This document shows, one piece after another, positions 20,023 to 32,171 of a stretch of 64,000 nucleotides of DNA. The stretch spans positions 80,561,675 to 80,625,674 of the forward strand of contig NC_090322.1 of NCBI RefSeq assembly GCF_040869045.1, written 5' to 3'. Positions within the stretch are counted from its first letter, which is position 1; every line of letters begins with the position of its first letter. Below the pieces are notes generated by a model. The model did no database searches. It worked only from the letters and a program-made list of their open reading frames with translations, and had not been told where the DNA came from. A program made the translations under genes and the position numbers. The stretch comes from Eurosta solidaginis. Lineage: Eukaryota; Arthropoda; Insecta; Diptera; Tephritidae.

Positions 20023-21095
20023 TCTATAACTCCTAATTCGAGTAACCTGTCTAGTTCGCTGAAAGCTTCGGCTTGCCTCGGTGGCGAAAGAGGGAAATGT
20101 TTGCTTTTTATGGGGACGGCATCACCGGTGTCAATGGGATGCTCTACTAATTTAGTTTGCCCTAGGCCTAACTTCTCGTACGAAGGAAACGTCTCGATGA
20201 CCTTTTGCAATTCTAATTTCCGGTCGGGTGACAATTCATGGAGGTTAAGTTCCTCTTCCTTTTCAAGTCTAATCTGTGCCTTCCACGCTTGGGAATATTT
20301 CGGGAGCTAACGCAAATGCTCTCCAAAAATCTACCCCGAAGTACGCTTCTTGGAGCAGTGAGGGAACAAGGTAAAAACGAATAACCTTTGTGATATTTTT
20401 GAAGGTGACCGGTAGAGATACTGAGCCTAAAATTTTTTGCTTGTTGCCACCCGCGGTGTATACGAACGCATGTAAGGGCTGATAATCGAAGCCGTTGTCC
20501 TCTGGGAATTCTAATCCATTTTTTCCTAAGATGGAGACGTTGGCTCTCGAGTCCAACAGCCCTACAAGAAAACTATCCTTAATCTTAACCTTTACAAGAG
20601 GCCTTTCATCCTCTGTAAGCGTTAACGTGGTGGCTTGCAGCAATCTACGCTCCTGTACTCTCCTGTGGTATCTCTTCCTGCACTTCAAAATATTGTCCGA
20701 TACCGGGTATTGCTCAAAAATGGTATGCTTTATTGGTTCGTACCTAGGTTCCCTTTCTTCTAGGTTTGGTGAAAATTGCGTTTGGCAAGCGAAATCCCTG
20801 TGCTGGCGTCGCAGAATCTTGGTCGGTTCGCCCATCGCGGATGAGGACGTTTGACTCTCGGATTCAGAACTATTCGAATTGTCCGTACTGTCAGGGTAAG
20901 TTATTATCACGATTGGGTGTTCTTTGCCAGGGCACTACTGCACCTCGGAAGCTCATCACCTCCATGCAGAGATTCACCCTCTGGTTCGGTGCACGGGACG
21001 ACACCTCGAGCACCGCCTGGTGTGGGACCTATGAAGCCGAACGAGGTTCCCCCTCCTTCTCGCTCGGGTACTGGTTTCCCTACCTGCGATGGTCC
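20022..21095 (-). pseudogene. G1 pol fragment: protease and RT N-terminus
   Basis: The pol frame opens at 21095, 16 nt before the gag stop. It contains the aspartic protease (residues around FLVGLLDSRANVSILG; catalytic Asp followed by Ser-Arg instead of Ser/Thr-Gly) and the start of RT (DTGDAVPIKSKHFPLSPP, ELGVIE). A one-base loss near 20920 and a lesion near 20270 break the frame, and the sequence ends at 20022 before the RT catalytic site. Compare the longer frame in G3. Confidence 0.75.
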
Positions 21096-22482
21096 CTAGG
21101 GCATTTAGGAGTAAATACACCCTTATACCCACATTTAAAACGAAAAGGATTTTTAATGGGTTCCTCACAGTATAAATAGGAGTGGCCCATTGCCTGGCAA
21201 TTCCAGCATTGGATTCCCGAATAGTCCGGTTTCCTGTTGCGTCGATAGTCCAGCGCCTCTATCTGCGGATCCATTTCGCCGTCCTCGCCTTCCATCATGT
21301 CCGGGGTTGTCACGCGTGCTTCGTTTACATGCCGTTCTGGGTAATTGGCTCCCAACAGCTTGCTTTCTTTCAGCACTTGTTCACCTCTGCGTGCTACATC
21401 GCGTAGATCATGAAGGGTCCTCAAATCTGCGTTGAAAAGCAACAGCATAAGGCTACTGTTGACGTTCCTTTTTATAATGTCAATCAGTAGAACCTCCGAC
21501 ATTGGCTCTCTTAAGCGCGCGTTCAAGGAGATTATGTCCGTGTGGAACACGTCATAGCACTCACTTGCTTTTTGCTTCCGCATGGAGATCTCCATCATGA
21601 TCTCGTGGTCAGTTTTCAAAGTGCCAAACTCTCTTTTCAATGAGTAGCCCAAAAAGGCATATGTCGCATTTAGGTTTTGTTTCGTGAACAGCCAGTACCA
21701 TTCTTCGGCCCGCCCGGAAAGAAACAGGTGAAAACTAGCCATTATTTGTTCGTCCGTGCATTGTGTGCGCTCACACAAGGTGTTCAGCTTAAAAAGGAAA
21801 TCTGCTACGCTCCCAGTGCCGTCGAACGAGATTTTCCACTCCTGCGGTTTCACTACTATGCTGCTCGGAGCAGGGTATATTGGTGGTATTACTGTTGGAA
21901 GTGAGTTACGGTCCATCCTATTCGCGTTCCGGTTCTGAGTCACTGATTGCTGCGCAGATTCGAGAGCGGCGTTGAGCTGGTCCATATTGTTTCTGATTGA
22001 CCCCATCTCTCCCGCATTTCCTCCTGCGAAGCCTGGAACAGCTGGTGTAGGACGTCCACCCACGAGCCTCCACGAGTAGCTTCGTCCTGCATTCCTGGGG
22101 TATTCGCCCGGTCCCCCGCAGCTTCTCTAAAGTTTCCAACTCCTTGGTGTAATGGTAAGGCACCAGCTCCATCCGGTGCATAAGTCGACACATTGGTCAT
22201 TAGCCCCGAGATATCATGCGCGTTTAATAGGGGCGCATTAAGATTACTGGTGCTTACAGGTCGGTCCATTTTATCGCGAGGGTCATTCAGGTCCGAGCCC
22301 ATGTTCATTACCGCGGGATCTCCGTATTGTTCCCCTACTGGGGTGTGCACCACCAAGGGACGCCTGTCCTTGGGGAAAGCCCCCCTATTATTACCGGCCC
22401 GGTGCTGCTTTCCCCGGAAATTCCCCGCACTCCCGAACAGAGTATTCCGGAACGGTTGCCCAAAAGACTGGTAACGCGACAT
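21080..22482 (-). pseudogene. G1 gag (capsid and CCHC zinc knuckle), one frameshift
   Basis: The ATG at 22482 gives MSRYQSFGQPFRNTLF. A Gly/Asn-rich N-terminus is followed by a two-base loss near 22010 that shifts the frame, then the capsid region (PQEWKISFDGTGSVADFLFK, MASFHLFLSGRAEEWYW, FGTLKTDHEIMMEISMRKQK) and the zinc knuckle CWNCQAMGHSYLYC (C-x2-C-x4-H-x4-C). It ends CPRDHRR-stop at 21080. Gag would package RNA in cytoplasmic particles. This copy is defective. Confidence 0.8.
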
Positions 22483-23534
22483 AGTCAAAAAAATACAATT
22501 TGTCAAATCCTAGTGTTCAAACCACACTTCTGTTTCCAGACGATGGTTTGTTGAAGAAAAAAAAATGTATATATTTGTATAAAAAAAAAAATGCACGAGA
22601 ATAACTACAATGATTACTTCGATAAGCGTACCGAATAAAAAAAAATTTCCAAAAGCTGAAAAAGGCGGTTAGTTATATATATATATAATATGTAAGCAAT
22701 GGGAATGCTGGCATCCCCTTCCCTCCAGAAGACACTCAGGCTACAGGAGGAAAAAAAATTTAAACACAAAAAAAAAACAACACAAATCCATTCATAATTG
22801 TCCCTAGTGCTCCCAACCGCAATGCGAGGGGGTCTTAAGGCCCCCTCCGAGACTGGTTGGGGCCACTAGTTCACTCCATGCACACACAGGTTGGTCTCAA
22901 CACGCCCAGCCGCAACGCAGGGGCAGTCTCCAGGGGCTCGCCCCTGGGACTGGTTGGGGGTGTTGAGGCCTCCCTCACTGGACACCCCTCCTGCCTCCGC
23001 CGCAATGGGTGGAGTGCTTTCGATGGCCGCTCCCCATACTGGTGGGACAGAAAATGGTGCCGCTTTGAATCCCATCTCAACCCGTCACAGTGCAGGTGGT
23101 ATTCTAAACTACCACCTGGGACGTGGGATGAGCTGAGGTTCTTTCAACACATACACACACGCACTCAACCAACGACACAAATTCGGCAAACAAAATTTTA
23201 AACATTAAAAGAAAAAAAATTCCAATTAGCGGACAAAATTATTCCTAGCCGACTACGGACAACATCCGGCAAACTAAAATCCCACTTACAAAAAAAACTA
23301 AGTGCGTTCAACACTGCCTCATCGGGTGAATTCAAAAATCCGGAGGACTTGACGTTCAGTCACGTGGCTCCCTCGGCCACTGCCCCCGATGACCAGCCCG
23401 GACAACCTGGTCCGTCCAACCATCCCACCGCAACGTAGGTGGCAGCTCACTCGGACTGGTGGGATGGTCAACTTCACAGGTTGACCCGACTGACCCTCGC
23501 GGCCAGCGCCTCAGGCGCCACGTTGGGCGCCATC
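22483..23534 (-). other. G1 leader (5' untranslated region) with primer-binding site
   Basis: About 1.05 kb without a supported gene lies between the LTR and gag, conserved in G2 and G3. The primer site is at 23532-23518 on - (TGGCGCCCAACGTGG), two bases inside the LTR, and matches the 3' end complement used with tRNA-Lys. The middle holds GC-rich tracts (CGCAACGCAGGGGCAGTCTC) and an AT run near 22676-22692. Confidence 0.75.
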
Positions 23535-26419
23535 TGTTATGGAATCGTATCTACGGTGGAAGCAGTAAGGAAGGCGGTCGGCATGATGTGGTGGTGCACA
23601 GTGGCTAGTCATTGTCGGCTGGGGCGGGTCCTTGCCAACCTTACTGTTCCTGCGCCATAAACAGAAAAAAGTTCCTATCATGCCTATTCAAAAATCAACG
23701 GTCAAATTCAAAAAAAAACCGACAGAAGCGCAGAGACCGACTCAAAACGCTAATCAATACAAAATTAAAATGACATCCGGCGAACCAGATGGCACGGACA
23801 GACCGTTAAAACATTCAAAATTTAAAATTCAAAAAAAAATAAATCTAACGCAAAAAAAATTACCGAACTGGACACGGCCGGTTGCTAACATTGAAATGCA
23901 AAAAAAAAAATGCTGAAAATTAAAATAAGACAAACCAAAAGGGCCGAATATAACTTGGAGCCGCCGCGGGTAGTGTTGCGACGCTCGGTGCTTATCCCAC
24001 CCTCAAATCCATGGCCACCGACGCACCTGAATTTCGGTGGCCCCTTACCTGTTTCCCTAAGTGCCTTCTAAATAAATGGCGACGCCAGCATTCCCATTTT
24101 AAATACTTATTTATTAATAATTCATTTCTATTAACGTATGTATGCTACAAAAAATGCGATAGTGTAGGTTTCTTGACCAGGGCTACAGCATAGTTGAACT
24201 ACGAATAGTTATTCACACTATGAAAATGTAGGTAAGTGTGTAGTGTATAGAGTGATACTCGTAATACTTCAAGTTATACATATATTTAGGTCTCCCCCTT
24301 TTTTTATTTTTTTGACAATCGTTATAAACGCTTTGTGTGAAAAAAAATATGTAATTAAATGCACTTATGTATAGTAAATATACTACATACAACGTAAGAA
24401 TTTGGTCGAGTACCCCTTTTCTGTTTTCCCTTCACAAAACATATTTTAGGGCTATAAATTTGGGATACAAATTCCGATAATTGGGGCTCTCTTACAAAAT
24501 TATTAGATTGTTGTAGTAGAACTTATTTTTGAGTTTAACAAAATATCAATTTGGTATAACGCATAGTATAATGACACTAACATATAACATGTACCAAGAA
24601 AACTTGTTATAAAAGCAATAAAGATTAAATTTGTATAGTGCTATGTATTATATGCACGTATATTATTTGCTTCTGGTTGTTCGAACGATATAGCTAGCAA
24701 TAGTGAGTCATATGTATAGATATATATATATATATATATATTGTATTTGAATGATATTAGAAAAGAAAGTTTAAATCTTCTAGCCAATCCGTGCATAAAT
24801 TTTTTTCTAACAACCCACGGTTGAGCTCCAAAAATGGATCGTTAAAACGTTTCACGTGATAAGGACGGCTTGTTATCAATAAAATTTATAGAGCTGACTT
24901 CAAACCTTTTAAAGCGACAAATTATATTATTAAAATGGTATAAAAAAATGGATGTATGCCCTTTGCTGTAAAGCTAACAATTTCAAGTATTCAATAATAA
25001 AATTTGACGAGAAAAATCGACCCTTGTTAAATGATTCAACCGGAATGCATAAAACCTTCTAAGCATTACTTAGAGTTCCTTAACTACCCTGCAAAAAACG
25101 CTCTCGTCATTCCACGTCATTGGACTAGTCACTTTACAGTCATAGGTTATATTCATAGTCACGTTTGTATGGCCGTGGGTAAGTTTTATGACCAAATTTT
25201 TTGTAGGGTAACTATTTTTAAGTCTATACAAGGCTGATACTTACAAGGCCGCCAGAGTCGTACCATGGGCTCTGCCGGCGTGGTTACTGGTGATGTTGAC
25301 CTTGCCGGTGAAGCCGGTCTTGGTCGCGTCGTGTCGGTACTGTTGGTGGTCGTTGCGCTCTGGTCCGATGTGATGGAGTGAACCTGGTGGCAATAAAACT
25401 TCGTGTTGACTTTTACGACCTGGATGACTTGGTGCTAATTGGGCGTTCGTTGTATTACGACGCAGCGTACTGCTGTCCCTGGAGGCGGAGATGGTGCCGG
25501 ACGCTGTTCCAAAGGTGGTAGTGTACTTCGTAAACGTAGGGAAAGGGGTTTATCTTCGGATACCAAGGGTTCTCATCACAATTAGTTTATAGCCGTTTGA
25601 ATCCGAATCGGAATCACTAGTACTTTCCTCACTAGGTGTGACTGTGAAACGCCGACCTACTTCAACTGGATATTCTATACGTTGTGTTTGTGCCAACACA
25701 ACACAACCGTCGTAATGTTTATTACCACCCAAAATAGACGAGTAGAAAAGAGGTTTGTCGGAATGGACTTTGCGCTATCGACTCTTCCTAGTTTCTGGGC
25801 ATTAACCTGTTTGTTCTTTTAGTAGTTGGGTGAAGGAATCGGCCTGCAATTCCTCGTTGCAGTCTTTTGGTTCATCAACAATACTCACTTGAATACGTGC
25901 ACAGCCGGCGAGGGTGTTTTGCTATTAGTTGAGTATAGTTGGGGATGCGCAGTTGATGTGAGCAATAAAGTTACTGAAGCAGTATCGGTGCTTGACGCCT
26001 TTGCTGTAGACGCTGTGCCAATAGATGTTACACGATCCTTTTGTATAATCGCAGGGCCGCCAAAAATTAGACTGAAGCAAATCCAAATCTTTCCACCAAA
26101 TTCTGAGAATTAACGGAAGAAACGCATGTTTTGTTATTCTAAGCTTCCATAAATTTAGTGACTTTCAAACGACCTTCTCGTTTGTATAACGGCTTCTTCG
26201 AGAGTTTTTTCCTTTCTTTTCTTCTCTCAATGTCTAAATTGGTTTCTCGTTCGCCGGAAACTCATGGCAAATTTTTCGCTAGTGATCGCCGAATTTTTAT
26301 TTCTTTGTTTCGATACTTTTGTATCGCAACTTTCGCCCCATCACCAGTCACTAGGTGTGTTCGCACGAACACTCTCCCAAGTGGACCGTAACCGTAGACC
26401 ATAACAGCAGACCGTAACA
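23535..26419 (-). repeat. LTR_a: long terminal repeat of G1 (2885 bp)
   Basis: The edges are TG...CA (on +, TGTTATGG at 23535 and CCGTAACA ending at 26419). The inner edge is next to the primer site. The outer edge abuts HarbB after AATC, matching the AATG before the left edge of LTR_b. It contains a TA-dinucleotide tract near 24720-24741. No promoter could be fixed by eye. At 2.9 kb it is unusually long for a gypsy LTR. The Drosophila virilis element Ulysses is known for LTRs of about 2.1 kb. Confidence 0.8.
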
Positions 26420-26660
26420 AATCTTAGCAGAATTCCAGGGATTATTGGCTGTGTAGATGGCACACACATTAAAACTGTTGCTCCCAAAAAAGAATTACAG
26501 CATTTATATTACAACAGAAAAGGATTTTATAGCATTAATGCTATGATTGTAAGTATACCATTTTGATATTAGTTCCAGGTTGTAAATACATAAGTATACA
26601 TCTTATACAAATATTTTTTAGGTTTGTGACCATTCTATGACTATACGTTACATAAATTTA
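26420..26660 (+). pseudogene. HarbB 3' fragment (repeat II)
   Basis: The frame resumes at RIPGIIGCVDGTHIKTVAPK and runs to a donor at about 26549 (GTAAGT). The short exon CDHSMTIRYINLG follows. The 5' half is missing because LTR_a stands in its place. The break equals the HarbB breaks at 34261 and 58218. Confidence 0.7.
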
Positions 26661-27424
26661 GGTAAATTATTTTTTTTAAATTTGTATCAAAACCGATATG
26701 CATTGAATCCAACCCCCTCATATTTTGATGAAATTTTGCATACAGGTACACTTTACCTATACAAACACAACCTCATTTTTAGAAATTACATTCAAAGTTG
26801 TGAAAAATGCGTGAAAAATGACGGTAATAGGCACTTTTGAGCTGTGATAACTACGTAATGGCTCAAATGATTTCAAAGATCTTGGTACCATTGGAGAGGT
26901 ATTCTGATCGGCTTTCGAAAACATACCCTTTAAGCAATATTTAATACACTGAAATTTTTTTTTCTAAAATAAAATTTTTAACTTGAAAAAACTTTAAAGC
27001 CAAGCGTTTGAAAATAAAATATATTTTTTTAGAAAGGCCTATTTAATATATATAACATATTCAAAAACTAAAATGGCGTATTTTTTCTTTTTTTTAATTT
27101 TAAGTAAATGCATCCCTTTATTTTTGATATTATGGTACTTTGATCTGTGATAACTACGGAACAGTTCAACCGATAATTGGTGTCCAAGTTATCGGTCACG
27201 ATTAAGTAATCGATTAGGTAACGAGTACCTGTATTGTAGGGGACGTCAATACATTGAATTGAGCTATCGAGCTCAGGCTCCAATCTCATTGGAACGATCT
27301 GGATCAACTTTATGAGAGCTGGCAGCACTAATATAAAACATCTGTTTTGTAGAAAAAAAAGAAGAAGAAACGTACACAAAAATTTAAGATATAGATAGAA
27401 AAACGCAAAATTAAATAAAGAGAA
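26661..27424. repeat. HarbB-HarbC spacer repeat, copy 2
   Basis: Same sequence as 10191-10885 with small indels. It contains the directly repeated GAGCTGTGATAACTACG motif and the ACCAAGTTATCGG-type segment. No gene is supported. Confidence 0.55.
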
Positions 27425-28843
27425 AATGGAAGACCAATTCTTTGAAGTATGTAAGGGCAAATATTTTAAAGGGATTTGCTATAATTTTTCATGTAATTAT
27501 AAATTTATAGCTGATGTGTGAAACGTCATCGTCCGAATCGGCAAACACCAGCGGCAGACGGAGGAACTTCTAAATTTTTCTGCGAATACAGTAGATACTT
27601 CTGAAAATGAAGAGGAGCGAGATAAAATAACACATTTTCTGCGTGTTATAGAAAGTTATACTGACGAAGAGTTCAGACGGCATTTTAGACTGAATCACTC
27701 AACGGCACGTCTGTTAATTGGTAAAATTTACATAATAAATTTCTCTCATTCTTTATACAATATATTTCGTGAGATTGCAAATCTTTTCAATATGTCCAAA
27801 TCATCCGCATGGAGAGTATTAAGGAAAGTGGTTGTTGTTGTTTTTGTAACGATAAGGTTGCTCTCCGAAGGCTTTGGGGAGCGTTATCGATGTGGTTGTC
27901 CTTTGCCGGATACAGATCCGGTACGCTCCGGTACCACAGCACCATTAAGGTGCTAGCCCGACCATCTCGGGAACGATTTATGTGGCCAAATTAAACCTTC
28001 AGGCCTTTACCTCCCTTCGCCAAAGCCTCGTCTTTTAGTGAAACAGGATTCGCCGCAGATAGGTGAGGTTGACAATTGGGTTTGGAGAAGCCATATATTG
28101 CGCTGGCAACCTGAAGGGTTGCGCTACACAGCCCCTTGAATCTGGTATTTTAGTCGCCTCTTAAGACAGGCATACGTACCACGGGTATATTCTGACCCCC
28201 TAACCCGCTGGGGGAAAGAAAGTGGTGTAGTGGTTGTTGTCGATTGCCCACGAATATATTCAATGGCCTGCTTCCAAGGTACAAGATAATATGCGAAAAT
28301 TTAAAGCGATGAAAAATATACCGAATGTGGTGGGATGTATTGATTGCTCTCATATTAAAATCAAATTTCCGGTTTCAAATAAAGATTTTTATTTCAACCG
28401 ATAGCACTTTTATAGTCTGCAGTTGCAAGCCGTTGTGGATGCGGATAAAATGTTTATAGATGTATTGGTCGGGGAACCAGGCTCGTTGCACGACAGTCGA
28501 ATTTTGAGACGCTCCAGCTTATATGAAAGACCGACGGAAAATATGAAGCCGACTTTTCCTTTTAATTCGATTTTGCTTAGAGATTCAGCGTATGGAAATG
28601 CCCAATGGTTAATAAGTTCCTTTCGTGATAATGGATTTTTGATACCGGCAAAGAGGCAGTTTAATTTTATACATTCTTCAACAAGAATTGTTGTTGAAAA
28701 TGCATACGGACTGCTCAAACAAGATTCCGATGATTACTTCACTTCAACGAAATTGTAGACTTAAGTTCCGTAGTCAAAATAATTATATGCCGATGTATTC
28801 TTCACAACATTTGCTGTTTAGAGCACGACAGTATTTAAGATGA
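27425..28843 (+). pseudogene. HarbC copy 2 transposase, SINE-split, stop codons shared with copy 1
   Basis: It starts MEDQFFE at 27425 with the better donor GTATGT. The DNA-binding exon (FREIANLFNMSKSSAWRVL) is broken by the SINE-like insert at 27836-28217. The catalytic region shows VVGCID, the TAG at 28402-28404, VGEPGSLHDSRI, RDSAYGN and RIVVENAYGLLK. Near the end a lesion (LLKQDSDDYF) shifts the frame compared with copy 3. It shares the copy 1 insert and the copy 1 stop, so these lesions predate the duplication. Confidence 0.75.
27836..28217 (+). mobile_element. SINE-like retroposon in HarbC copy 2
   Basis: The same insert and the same flanking duplication (GAAAGTGGTTGT at 27824-27835, GAAAGTGGTGTA at 28218-28229). 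It is 28 bp shorter than in copy 1, lacking the CCACCCCCAAGTTCC segment. Confidence 0.6.
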
Positions 28844-29939
28844 ATCGTGGATAGAAGAAGAGGTTGTGAATATTGTGCGTTCTTAAGACAATGATAATGA
28901 TGTTATCCATTTGCCCTAGCATTTCTTTTAATCCATATAGGAAAATAATGAGAATAAAGTTTTGTATGGTTGAATAAATAAATCCTTTGTTTTTATTTAA
29001 ATAATTCAAGACAACAAAAGCTTTTGACTGTGGCGCAAAGTTTGCAATAAAAATAGTACGTATTTGCAGTGTTCAAAATTCAACGTGAATTTGGTTTTAC
29101 TAAGGTTACTTAAAATCAAAAAAAAAAAAATGTTTCTTCGGTTTGCATCAAATAAAAAAATATCTTACTCAATTCAAACATACGTAAAAGTATTCTATAT
29201 ACACAAAATATCAGAAATATATCAGACTGCAATTTTCTTAAAAATATTATAAACACAAAATAACTCAGACTAAAAATTTCTTAAAACTATTCTATTTACA
29301 CAAGACAACAAAAATGAAACTTTAATCATTCTTATAAGTACCTCCACTATATACAGGTTAAATTTCACATATTTACATTCTAACTAGCTGAAAAAAAGAC
29401 ACTTCAATTATTCTTATAAATACCTTCACCATATATAGATAAAATATCACATATTTATATGTTAACTAAAAAACAATTTCTATATAAAAAAAAATATCAC
29501 AAAAAAACATTCACCATAAACACGGTCACATCTTTCTCGAATCCATGAAAGCTTTCAACATGGCCCTTTTTTCTTCATGGTGCAAAAACGAAAATAACAG
29601 TGGGCCTATTTAATCAGATTTCGTTAGTTAAAATATCCTTTTATTTGTTTTCGATAATTTATGACAAAACTATGAATTTTGAAATTTAGACAATGCAAAC
29701 CAATCTCAGACTCGCTCTCGAAAACTCGAACGATAATTTCGAACTTTTATTAAGATTTTTCTGAATTTTTTTGAGTATGTGTGTTTGTAACTTAAACAAT
29801 TATAGGCTAATTCGGAAAAATCTCAATAAAAGGTCGAAATTGACGTATAATATTCTCGAAACTTCGAATTTTATCGTAAAAGTGTTGACAAAAACTATCG
29901 AAAATAAAATAGGTAGTTTAATTGAAGAAATTGTATAAC
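28844..29939. repeat. Tail of the composite repeat, copy 2
   Basis: AT-rich and non-coding. It matches 12369-13134 up to 29655 and then continues without the PLE2 array, which shows the empty site. No gene is supported. Confidence 0.6.
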
Positions 29940-30102
29940 AAATTTCGACTGCTATTTTCGTGTTGACTGCTGTAAGTGTCTGAGTCATTCACCCTGAGGT
30001 TGAATTATTGAATCATATATGGATATATACACAATAATTCAACCTCAGGGTGAATGACTCAGACACTTACAGCAGTCCACACGAAAATAGCAGTCGAAAT
30101 TT
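29940..30102. repeat. Near-perfect palindrome with 71-bp arms
   Basis: The arm at 29940-30010 (AAATTTCGACTGCTATTTTC onward) is the reverse complement of 30032-30102 with one mismatch; the centre is 21 bp. It has no coding potential. The homologous palindrome at 61756 is interrupted by a MITE. Confidence 0.8.
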
Positions 30103-30400
30103 ATTTATAATTTATATTTATATATATATCTATATATATATATATTGTAGAAAGTTCATATCTTATCAGTTTTCTTAAGTAGAGAAGTAACTTCAAAATG
30201 TAAATAACATCGAGCGAGAAGGAATGTCGAAAACACAATAGGTAAGGGCGAGAAACCGAGTCACACGTACACTATTTTGAGAGAGTGCGTGCGTTACTTT
30301 TTGCCCTACATCAATGTGAAAGTGATTAAGACGATTATTGGTGACCAAGTTATCGGTGACGATTAAGTAATCGACTATGTAACGAGTAACTGTCATGCCC

Positions 30401-30815
30401 CACAAATCACACATAGAAGATTATGCATTCACGAGTTCAAAATTGTTTCGTTCTGCGCAGTTACGTCACACTTGACCGCTTCATCGAATGAAAGAAAGAG
30501 AGAAAGAAAACAAGAGCTAAAGGAAAATGACGTAAAAATTGCTCATAAAAAACCGCTGAACTAATGTTTACATGCGCAATGCGCCACCTTCTCTTATTCC
30601 ATCATGGTTTTGAACAAATCACACACAAAAGATTTCGCATTGCACATGTGAACAAAAGATCAGCTGTTTTTTATGGGCAATTTATTCGTTATTTTCCGTT
30701 AACTCTTGTTTTTTTCTCTCTTTCTTTCATTCGCTCAAGCAGTCAACTCTGACGTAGATGCGCAGAACGAAGCTATTTTGAACTCGTGAATGCGTAATCT
30801 CCTGAGTGATTTGTG
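30401..30815. repeat. Foldback element with arms of about 180 bp, copy 2
   Basis: The left arm (30401-30583, CACAAATCACACATAGAAGA onward) pairs with the right arm (30636-30815, ending GAGTGATTTGTG) with scattered mismatches. About 50 bp separate them. The same structure is at 63050-63463, with only the right half at 6104-6279. It lies just upstream of HarbA each time. Confidence 0.75.
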
Positions 30816-31136
30816 CCTGTCTTGTAAGGTAAATAATCGAAATTTCAAACATAGGCCCGATTCGATCTTCGACTGTGGTCGAAAGAGTTGGGCCCGAATC
30901 GCCACATACGATCATGGATCGAAAACTATACGAAAGACAATTACGTGATACGTCAGACGTATATATCGAATGGCATTACCACATACGAAAGCTATCGTAT
31001 CGTAATTCATTCTCAGTTCACAATAGATTTTAAGGTCCACATCACTGTGGATTTTATTTTTATATCACATTAGATGTAGAAATGTCAAAATATTTAAAAA
31101 ATTTAATAAAGAAACGAAATTTCAAAATGGATGTAC

Positions 31137-32171
31137 ACTTACTATTCTACATAAGTTCAAGCTATAGTGAGGAAGATGAAACAGTAGCATGGAGGCTACT
31201 TAGAGATAAAAGTGATCCTCTAGCTTTACCACAAACTGCGTAAGTATATGACAAATAAAGTTTTACAAGTATACAAAAATGTGTGTTTTGCAGATTCCTG
31301 AAACGATTTAGATTATCTAAAGAGGCTTTCCAGTTTGTACTTCATGCCTTAAATTTGAAGCAGGTAGGCAAACGTTCAATTACATTTATAAAATAAGTTT
31401 TTTAATTGAATATCTATTTTACAGTCATCGGTTGCATTGATGGCACACACATCGGCTTGCAAAGACCATCTGTGGATAAGCATATGTACTTTAATAGGAA
31501 AGGATACCATAGTGTGAACGCCATGATAGTGAGTTGTTGCTCATTTTCTTTATTCTTTATACTAACTATATAAATATTTTGCCAGATGTGCGATCACACC
31601 TATAAAGTTTTGGCAATTAACTGTCAGTACGGTGGTGCGGCTCATGATTCCTTCGTTTGGAGGCATTCAGATCAACGACGAGTATTGCAAGAGCGGGTTG
31701 AAGTTAATAGGCGGAGCAATGCGTGGGTTTTAGGTACGGCAATGTATGCTTTGTGGTTAATATTACTATTATAATGACAATTTTCATTTCAACAGGTGAT
31801 TCTGGCTATCCACTAGAGCCGTGGTGTATAACGCCTTACCGAAACCCGGCCGATGGCTCCAGTGAATCCGCATTTAATGATGTACACTGAAAAGCAAGAT
31901 GTAACATCGAACGAGCCATTGGTATTTTTAAAGTACGTTGGAGAATTTTAGGGTATGGAAATAAAGGAAGATACCAGTAGTGGCACGATTTGCCAATGTG
32001 TGTTCAGCTTTACATAATATCTGCATACAGTTCAAAATTGATTACAACATACGAAGATATGAATCAGACCAAATCAGCGATGTTGACCCAGGCGAAGCCA
32101 ACCATCTTACCACAATTGGTCAAACAATAAGAGACCAAATAAAACACTCTCTAGTTCCACATAAACATTAA
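31137..32171 (+). pseudogene. HarbA copy 2 transposase, internally deleted
   Basis: It starts MDVHLLFYISSSYSEED. After FRLSKEAFQFVLHALNLKQ the sequence jumps to GTAGGCAAAC, the donor of the next intron, so most of exon 2 (about 250 bp in copy 1) is deleted. The later exons are better than in copy 1 (GCIDGTH, FVWRHSDQRR). The final exon has a TGA in DVH*KARC before the Glu block and a small deletion near 31977. The first two catalytic Asp codons are present, but the protein cannot be made whole. Confidence 0.75.

Larger units (their letters stand above)
20022..26419 (-). mobile_element. Gypsy copy G1: 5' LTR, leader, gag, start of pol; 3' part missing
   Basis: Read on -, LTR_a (26419-23535) is followed by a tRNA-Lys-type primer site, a leader of about 1 kb, gag and the first third of pol (protease and the RT N-terminus). 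The rest of pol and the 3' LTR are absent, because the sequence switches at 20022 to PLE2 unit 3. The right LTR edge abuts HarbB at the site used by the G2/G3 block. Confidence 0.8.

Noticed and set aside
22857..23201. Protein of about 114 codons in the gypsy leader
   Set aside because: It overlaps the non-coding leader, is not kept in frame in the three copies and shows no motif.
25550..25732. Separate small gene in the LTR
   Set aside because: It is open in all four LTRs but starts only at TTG and ends in low-complexity Ser/Asp. Kept as an observation, not annotated as a gene.
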